Shown: positions 58,889 to 64,000 of the stretch, one piece after another
Layout of the letters: every line of letters starts with the position of its first letter
How positions within the stretch are numbered: position 1 is the stretch's first letter
From: Chloroflexota bacterium
GTDB taxonomy: Bacteria; Chloroflexota; Limnocylindria; Limnocylindrales; CSP1-4
Assembly (NCBI GenBank): GCA_021802825.1
Contig: JAJZRG010000004.1
Coordinates: 87,475-151,474 of the forward strand
Direction of reading: 5' to 3'
DNA length: 64,000 bases
Made by a program: the position numbers and the translations under genes
The notes under the pieces: model-generated
Databases searched by the model: none
The model's input: the letters and a program-made list of their open reading frames with translations, nothing else
What the model was told of the DNA's origin: nothing

Positions 58889-60100
58889 ATGCCCGAACCG
58901 CACGCTGACCCGAACACCGGCGCCCTCGCCCGCGACCCCGACGCGCTCGCCGCGCGCCTCCGGGAGGTCCATCCGGAGGCGGCCACCAACCCGGGCGACG
59001 TCCGGGTCGTGTTCGCCCCCGGCCGCGTCAACCTGATCGGCGAGCACACCGACTACAACGAGGGCTTCGTGCTGCCCGTGGCGATCGAGCGGGGGATCGG
59101 CATCGCCCTCGTCCCGACCGACGACGGTGTCGCCCGCCTGACCCTGGCCGAGACCGGCGAGACCCGCGAGTTCACCGCCGCGGCCCCGGGCGCCCGCCAG
59201 AACGCGTGGGTCGACTACGTGGCGGGCATGGGCTGGGCGCTGGCCGAGGCTGGGCTGCCGGTGCGCGGGTTCCGCGGCGTGCTGGCGTCGGACCTGCCGC
59301 AGGGCGCCGGGCTGTCGTCCTCGGCCGCGCTCGAGGTCGTGTCGGCGTGGGCGCTGTCGGGCGGCGACCGGCCGGGCATCGATCCGATGGGCCTCGTCCA
59401 CCTGGTGAAGCGGTCCGAGAACGGCTACATCGGGCTCAACAACGGGATCATGGACCAGTTCGCCTCGATCTTCGGCGAGCCGGGTCGCGCGCTGCTCCTC
59501 GACTGCCGAAGCCTCGACCACCGCCCGATCCGCCTCGTGGGCCAGGACCTCGCGCTGGTCGCCTGCCACTCGGGCTCGCCGCGGCGTCTGGAGACCTCGG
59601 CCTACAACGAGCGCCGAGCGCAGTGCGATGCGGCGGTGGCCGCGATCAGCGCCCTGGAGCCGGGGGTCACGGCGCTGCGGGACGTCACGCCCGCGATGCT
59701 CGACGCGGTCCGCGACCGGCTCGAGCCCGTCGCCGTCCGGCGAGCGCAGCACGTGGTGGACGAGGACCAGCGCGTCCTCGACGCGGTCGAGGCGTTCGAG
59801 GCCGGCGACCTCGCCACCGTCGGCCGGCTCTTCTACACCAGCCACGCCTCGCTGCGCGACCTGTACGACGTCTCGTCGCCCGAGCTCGACGCCCTGGTCG
59901 ATATTGCGCAGGCGACGCCGGGGGTCATCGGCGCGCGGCTGACGGGCGCCGGCTTCGGCGGCTGCACGATCAACCTTGTGCACCGCGACGCCGTCCCGAT
60001 GCTCCGCGAGAACGTCCTGCGCGACTACCCGGCCCGCACGGGCCTCACGCCGCGCGTGTTCGAGGTCGAGGCGTCCGCGGGGGCGCGCCGGCTGGCATAG
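58889..60100 (+). CDS. galK: Galactokinase
   Basis: GHMP-family kinase of 403 residues that phosphorylates alpha-D-galactose in the Leloir pathway. The galactokinase signature is GRVNLIGEHTDYNEGFVLP near residue 45. The ATP-binding motif is DLPQGAGLSSSAALEV, and GLNNGIMDQFASIFGEPG and RLTGAGFGGCTI complete the set. The catalytic Asp is in IMDQFAS. TAGGCT ends 7 bp before the ATG, and the gene starts 10 bp after the TetR gene. It is convergent with the galactosidase genes. No galT or galE is present in the window. Confidence 0.95.
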   Translation: MPEPHADPNTGALARDPDALAARLREVHPEAATNPGDVRVVFAPGRVNLIGEHTDYNEGFVLPVAIERGIGIALVPTDDGVARLTLAETGETREFTAAAPGARQNAWVDYVAGMGWALAEAGLPVRGFRGVLASDLPQGAGLSSSAALEVVSAWALSGGDRPGIDPMGLVHLVKRSENGYIGLNNGIMDQFASIFGEPGRALLLDCRSLDHRPIRLVGQDLALVACHSGSPRRLETSAYNERRAQCDAAVAAISALEPGVTALRDVTPAMLDAVRDRLEPVAVRRAQHVVDEDQRVLDAVEAFEAGDLATVGRLFYTSHASLRDLYDVSSPELDALVDIAQATPGVIGARLTGAGFGGCTINLVHRDAVPMLRENVLRDYPARTGLTPRVFEVEASAGARRLA

Positions 60101-60270
60101 CCCGCGCCCAGCCACGGCTGGCACGCATCGGTGCCAGGTGCAGGTGCACCACGCTCGGGCTGGACGTCACGAGCCCCTCTGGGCGTCGCGCCCATTCCTC
60201 TGCCGCCGCAGCCCGCTCCGGCGAGGGCCGTGGCCCGCTCCCGCGGGAATAGCTGCGCCGGATTGCGCCT

Positions 60271-62514
60271 TCAGAGCCGCCGCAGGTCGAACAGCCGGGC
60301 CGTGAAGTCGCCGCGGACGATCCGGTGGCCGTCCGCGAACGCTCCGTCGGGCATCGGGTCGGGCGGCTCGATCCCGAGGCCCACGGACATCAGCTCGTCG
60401 CCGCCGCGCTCGATCGTGGGCATCGGGGCATCGAACCGCTCCCAGCACGTCACCGCGTAGCGCGCAGCCGGGTCGAGCCCGCGGACGAGCAGCCGGTCGT
60501 ACACGGGCCAGGGCCGGAACAGCACGCGGTAGTGGGCCACGACGGCCCGCGAGCCGTCATCGGCGGAGACCATCCAGGCCGTCTCGTTGCCGTCGCCCTC
60601 GAACGGCGAGCGCAGCCGCGCGAATCGCCCGTACTGGAACAGGTCCCGGCGCTCCGTGTAGAACGCCACCTGGCGGCGCACGGCGGCGCGGTCGCCATCG
60701 CTCATCGCCGTCGGGTCCAGCTCGTACCCGAACGCCCCGAACATCGCCACCGCGGCCCGGAAGTCGAGCGACGCCACCCGCCCGGTCTGGTGGTTGGGCA
60801 CCGCGGACACGTGGGCGCCCATCGACGAGAGCGGGTACGCGAGTGACGTGCCCCACTGGATCCGCAGCCGCTCCACGGCGTCGGTGTCGTCCGACGTCCA
60901 GCCCTGCGGCGCCCAGGCCAGGATCCCGGCGTCGAACCGGGCCCCGCCCGACGCGCACGACTCGAACAGCACGTGCGGGAAGCGCGTCGTCAGCCGCTCG
61001 TAGAGGTCGTACATGCCCAGCGTGTAGCGGTGGAAGAACTCGCCCTGGCGATCGGGCGGCAGGGTGGGGGAGAACGGCTCGGTGATGAAGCGGTTCCAGT
61101 CCCACTTGACGTAGTCGATCGGTGCGCTCGCGATGACCTCGCCGATCGCGTCCGCGATGTGGTCCACGACGGCCGGGTTCGCGAAGTCGAGCACCAGCTG
61201 GTTGCGGGACAGGGTGCGCTTGCGGCCGGGGACGCCGATCGCCCAGTCCGGGTGGGCGCGGAACAGGTCCGAGTCCGGGTTGACCATCTCGGGCTCGATC
61301 CACAGCCCGAACAGCAGGCCCAGCGCCTTGACCTCGCGCGCCAGGCCGTCGATGCCGTGCGGCAGCTTGCGCTCGTTGACCACCCAGTCGCCGAGCGAGC
61401 GGTTGTCGTCGTCGCGGCGCCCGAACCAACCGTCGTCGAGCACGAACAGCTCCATGCCCATCGCCTTGGCGGCCCGCGCCATGACCACGATCCTGTCGTG
61501 GTCGAAGTCGAAGTAGGTGCCCTCCCAGTTGTTGAGGAGCACGGGCCGCGGCCGGTCGCGCCACGCGCCGCGGGCCATCCGGTGGCGCAGCAGCCCGTGG
61601 AGGGCGTCGCTCATCCCGCCCACGCCCGCGTCGCTCCAGGCGAGCAGCGCCTCGGGGGTCGCGAAGCTCTCGCCAGGCTCCAGCGGCCATGCGAAGTGCT
61701 CGGGGTTGACGCCGACCCGCACGCGGGTGGTGCCGAAGTGGCCGACCTCGGCCTCGGCGAGGAAGTTGCCCGACCAGGCGAGCGCGATGCCCCAGCACTC
61801 GCCCCAGGCCTCGGTCGTGGCAGGACGGCGGAGCGCGAGAAACGGGTTGTGCTCGTTGCCCGAGCCACCGCGCACGCTTGAGACGCCCTGGCGCCCGGGG
61901 ACGAGCGCGCGGTCGTCCGGGTAGCGCTCGCGCGCCCACGTGCCCGACAGCGTGACGAGGCGCCAGTCGTCGTCGGGCAGGTCGAGTGTGGCGCTCATGG
62001 CCGTCCGGACGACAACGCGGCCGCTGCCACCGTTCGCGACCCGCATCGACCGGGCGACGACCGGCTGGTCGCGGAACAGCGTGAGCGCGAGGGTGACGGT
62101 GACTCCGGAAGGTCCGTCGCACAGGTCGATCTCGAGCGTGTCGGCCTCCGCATCGTCCTCAACGTAGGTCGCGGGCAGCAGGCCCGGCAGTTTCGGCTTG
62201 CCGGCAGTGATCCGGTGTCCGGCGTACTGCGGATCCAGCACGGTCGAGCCGTCCGGGCCCTCCACCACCAGCGCCGGGACGCGGAAGTCGCCCACGCCCG
62301 GGCTCGGCAGGGCCAGTGCCACGGGCTCGCCCGTGCGGTTGTCGAAACCCGTGAAGTCGTGCGGCCCGAGGTGGCGGTAGGAAGGGCCAATCGCGAGCGG
62401 CGCGCCCGCGTGGAGCAGGCCAACCCAGCCGTTGTCGAGGACGCCGAGGACCCACGAGGCCCGGGCGTTGCCGAGGTGCCACTCCCGGGTTCCGGGATTC
62501 CAGGCGATGGTCAT
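60271..62514 (-). CDS. Alpha-galactosidase, glycoside hydrolase family 36
   Basis: A 747-residue cytoplasmic enzyme that releases galactose from alpha-galactosides such as melibiose and raffinose. The N-terminal beta-supersandwich (about 1-330) is followed by the TIM barrel: LLNNWEGTYFDFDHDR, FVLDDGWFGRRDDDNRSLGDW, the nucleophile in APIDYVKWDWNR, and the acid/base region LFESCASGGARFDAGIL...WTSDDTDAVER. The length matches GH36 subgroup I enzymes. The ATG at 62514 overlaps the stop of the upstream beta-galactosidase gene in ATGA, so the two are coupled. There is no signal peptide. The 170-bp convergent gap to galK has a small CCAGCC/GGCTGG hairpin (60108-60121), a possible shared terminator. 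Confidence 0.95.
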   Translation of the reverse strand: MTIAWNPGTREWHLGNARASWVLGVLDNGWVGLLHAGAPLAIGPSYRHLGPHDFTGFDNRTGEPVALALPSPGVGDFRVPALVVEGPDGSTVLDPQYAGHRITAGKPKLPGLLPATYVEDDAEADTLEIDLCDGPSGVTVTLALTLFRDQPVVARSMRVANGGSGRVVVRTAMSATLDLPDDDWRLVTLSGTWARERYPDDRALVPGRQGVSSVRGGSGNEHNPFLALRRPATTEAWGECWGIALAWSGNFLAEAEVGHFGTTRVRVGVNPEHFAWPLEPGESFATPEALLAWSDAGVGGMSDALHGLLRHRMARGAWRDRPRPVLLNNWEGTYFDFDHDRIVVMARAAKAMGMELFVLDDGWFGRRDDDNRSLGDWVVNERKLPHGIDGLAREVKALGLLFGLWIEPEMVNPDSDLFRAHPDWAIGVPGRKRTLSRNQLVLDFANPAVVDHIADAIGEVIASAPIDYVKWDWNRFITEPFSPTLPPDRQGEFFHRYTLGMYDLYERLTTRFPHVLFESCASGGARFDAGILAWAPQGWTSDDTDAVERLRIQWGTSLAYPLSSMGAHVSAVPNHQTGRVASLDFRAAVAMFGAFGYELDPTAMSDGDRAAVRRQVAFYTERRDLFQYGRFARLRSPFEGDGNETAWMVSADDGSRAVVAHYRVLFRPWPVYDRLLVRGLDPAARYAVTCWERFDAPMPTIERGGDELMSVGLGIEPPDPMPDGAFADGHRIVRGDFTARLFDLRRL

Positions 62515-64000
62515 TCGGCCGGTCTCTCCACGGGGAGGGGCTCGAGCGTCCAAGCCCAGGCGTGCGTCCCGGTCGGGACGAGGTACGGCGGGAGGGTATC
62601 CGGACCGCACGATGCCGTGCCCACGCCGCGGTGGGCCGCGTCGATGGTCAGGAAGGTCTCGGGACGGGGCGTGACCTCGTCGTCGTGCGTTGCAGCGTCG
62701 AGGTCCTGCGCCGTGACGTGGAGCGCGGACACCTGCCGCGGCTTGTCGAGGACGAAGCGCAGGCCGCCGATGTCGATCGAGCGCACGCCGGCATGCCCGC
62801 CGTTCTCCTGGGGCCGGACATAGGGCACGAGTTGCTGGGTCACCGTGGAGGCCCAGCGGCCGATGCGGCCGCCCCGACAGCGATCCGGGTATGTCTCGTG
62901 CGGGCCGCTGCCGAACCAGGACACGTCCTCGTGGCCAGGGGCCAGCGTGAGCACCGTGCCCACGCGCGGCAGGTCTGCGAGCACGGACGGGATCTCGGCG
63001 GTCTCGGTGACGCGGACGCGACCCCGGGCGTCGCGGCTCAGCCGCGCGACGTGCGGGACGTCGATGCCGGCGGCGGTCCGCCAGGTGGAGCGGACGACCG
63101 TCTCGGTCGCGCCGCGCTGGACGCCCTCGAGCGTGCGCTGGAGCGAGGGGATCCCCCATGCGTCCCAGCGGCCCGCCATCCCGCCGATCCGGTCGTTGTC
63201 AGTGGGCGCCCGCCACAGTGCGAGGGCCGGCGGCGCGGCGAACAACGAGTGCAGCAGGGCGCCCTCGGCGTCGAGCTCCACCTCGCCGCTCCAGGTCCCG
63301 CCACTGAGGTCAGTCCATCCCTCATCCATCACGACCTGTGCCCAGCCCACCTCGAACCCGGCGGGCGCCCACGCAGTGGCCTCGGCGAGGACGAATCGGA
63401 GGGTCAGGGTGCGCTCGCCCTCGCTCGCGGCGGGCAGGCGGAACCCTGCTAGGTTCGCCTCGCCGCGCGCCCCGGGCGGGATCGCGGGCAGCGGTACCTC
63501 GCCCTGCGCCCGGACAACGCCGTCATGGGCGATGTCCCACGTCGCGCGAAGCCACGAGAGGTCGCGGAAGTCGCCGCGGTTCTCGAGCGTGACCCGACCC
63601 CGCCGCGCCTCGGCTGGCCCGGACACGACCCGGACCGGAGCGGCGAGGTGCTTGTGCTCCCACAGCCCCGGCTTCGGCCCGCGGTCCGGGAACGTCACAC
63701 CGTCGCACACGAACGTGCCGTCGTTGGGCTCATCGCCGAAGTCGCCGCCGTACGCATGGCGGATCCGGCCGTCGGGGAGCCGCAGGTCAAGGCCGTGGTC
63801 GCGCCACTCCCAGAGGAAACCGCCCTGCAGGCCGGGGGTGGACTCGATCGCGTCCCAGTACTCGCCCAGCGTGCCGTTGCTGTTGCCCATCGCGTGGCTG
63901 AACTCGCACATGATCAGCGGGTGGCGCTGCTCGTCGGACCGCGCGTGCGCCACGATCGCGGCGATCGGCGGGTACATCGGGCAGGTGACGTCGCTCGCGG
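62511..64000 (-). CDS. lacZ: Beta-galactosidase, GH2 (LacZ type), 5'-truncated by the window edge
   Basis: The C-terminal 490 or so residues of a LacZ-type GH2 enzyme; the N-terminal half lies beyond base 64000. The catalytic nucleophile is in PLIMCEFSHAMGNSNG. GLQGGFLWEWRDHGL is the next active-site segment. The C-terminal domain 5 (Bgal_small) contains LWRAPTDNDRIGG, VSWFGSGPHETYPDR and YVRPQENGGHAGVRSIDI. About 1000 residues would be expected for the whole protein. It is co-translated with the alpha-galactosidase, giving a unit for mixed alpha- and beta-galactosides. Confidence 0.94.
   Translation of the reverse strand, partial: ASDVTCPMYPPIAAIVAHARSDEQRHPLIMCEFSHAMGNSNGTLGEYWDAIESTPGLQGGFLWEWRDHGLDLRLPDGRIRHAYGGDFGDEPNDGTFVCDGVTFPDRGPKPGLWEHKHLAAPVRVVSGPAEARRGRVTLENRGDFRDLSWLRATWDIAHDGVVRAQGEVPLPAIPPGARGEANLAGFRLPAASEGERTLTLRFVLAEATAWAPAGFEVGWAQVVMDEGWTDLSGGTWSGEVELDAEGALLHSLFAAPPALALWRAPTDNDRIGGMAGRWDAWGIPSLQRTLEGVQRGATETVVRSTWRTAAGIDVPHVARLSRDARGRVRVTETAEIPSVLADLPRVGTVLTLAPGHEDVSWFGSGPHETYPDRCRGGRIGRWASTVTQQLVPYVRPQENGGHAGVRSIDIGGLRFVLDKPRQVSALHVTAQDLDAATHDDEVTPRPETFLTIDAAHRGVGTASCGPDTLPPYLVPTGTHAWAWTLEPLPVERPAE

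Noticed and set aside
1..64000. tRNA, rRNA, insertion sequences, prophage or integrase
   Set aside because: No cloverleaf-like gene, transposase, integrase or terminal inverted repeat was recognised by reading both strands; a tRNAscan-SE or ISfinder run would be the proper test.

Overview
This is a high-GC (about 70%) bacterial chromosome segment with short intergenic gaps, frequent ATGA/GTGA stop-start overlaps and many GTG or TTG starts. A coenzyme F420-dependent glucose-6-phosphate dehydrogenase, PHO boxes resembling the actinobacterial type, TANNNT -10 elements placed directly before start codons, and a type I-G CRISPR system fit a high-GC Chloroflexota (Limnocylindria-like) or actinobacterial lineage. 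No rRNA or tRNA gene was seen, so the taxonomy is an inference.

The first 35 kb is dominated by phosphate. It holds a PhoB/PhoP-like response regulator (1089-1805), a DUF47 PhoU-like protein with a PiT transporter (2922-4572), a soluble PAS histidine kinase in an operon with an EEP-family phosphodiesterase and a glycerophosphodiesterase (8090-10637), the pstS-pstC-pstA-pstB-phoU-sixA operon (27215 down to 22193, minus strand), and a second regulator with a degenerate receiver just upstream of pstS (27332-28078). A polyphosphate block follows: an exopolyphosphatase-like protein with a histone-like Lys/Ala-rich tail, a CYTH-CHAD protein and polyphosphate kinase (29709-35261). Four sites built on 11-bp GTTRAC-type repeats lie in front of both regulators, pstS and the PiT gene. 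They suggest one PHO regulon spread over the region.

A complete type I-G (formerly I-U) CRISPR-Cas locus is inserted between the two phosphate blocks: csb1, csb2, cas3, a csb3-like gene, a cas4-cas1 fusion and cas2 (12398-20913). A leader with a recognisable promoter follows, then an array of twelve full 36-bp repeats plus a truncated terminal one (21082-21965). Two degenerate copies of an unrelated CRISPR-like repeat ending in GTTGAAAC lie just beyond the array.

From 35 to 58 kb the genes are mostly housekeeping or accessory: small membrane and DUF proteins, three ABC-2 type exporter modules (two with TetR regulators), a DNA-ligase-like protein lacking the catalytic lysine, two convergent S9 peptidases, a Nudix hydrolase, a divergent Gfo/Idh/MocA oxidoreductase and PfkB kinase pair with a LacI-type operator between them, drug/metabolite and MFS transporters, a DinB-like protein and the F420-dependent dehydrogenase. 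The last 6 kb is a galactoside cluster: galactokinase, convergent with alpha-galactosidase and a 5'-truncated beta-galactosidase. Two intergenic regions (about 40.1 kb and 47.5 kb) share a family of small palindromic repeats. Seven or more genes appear to have leaderless promoters.
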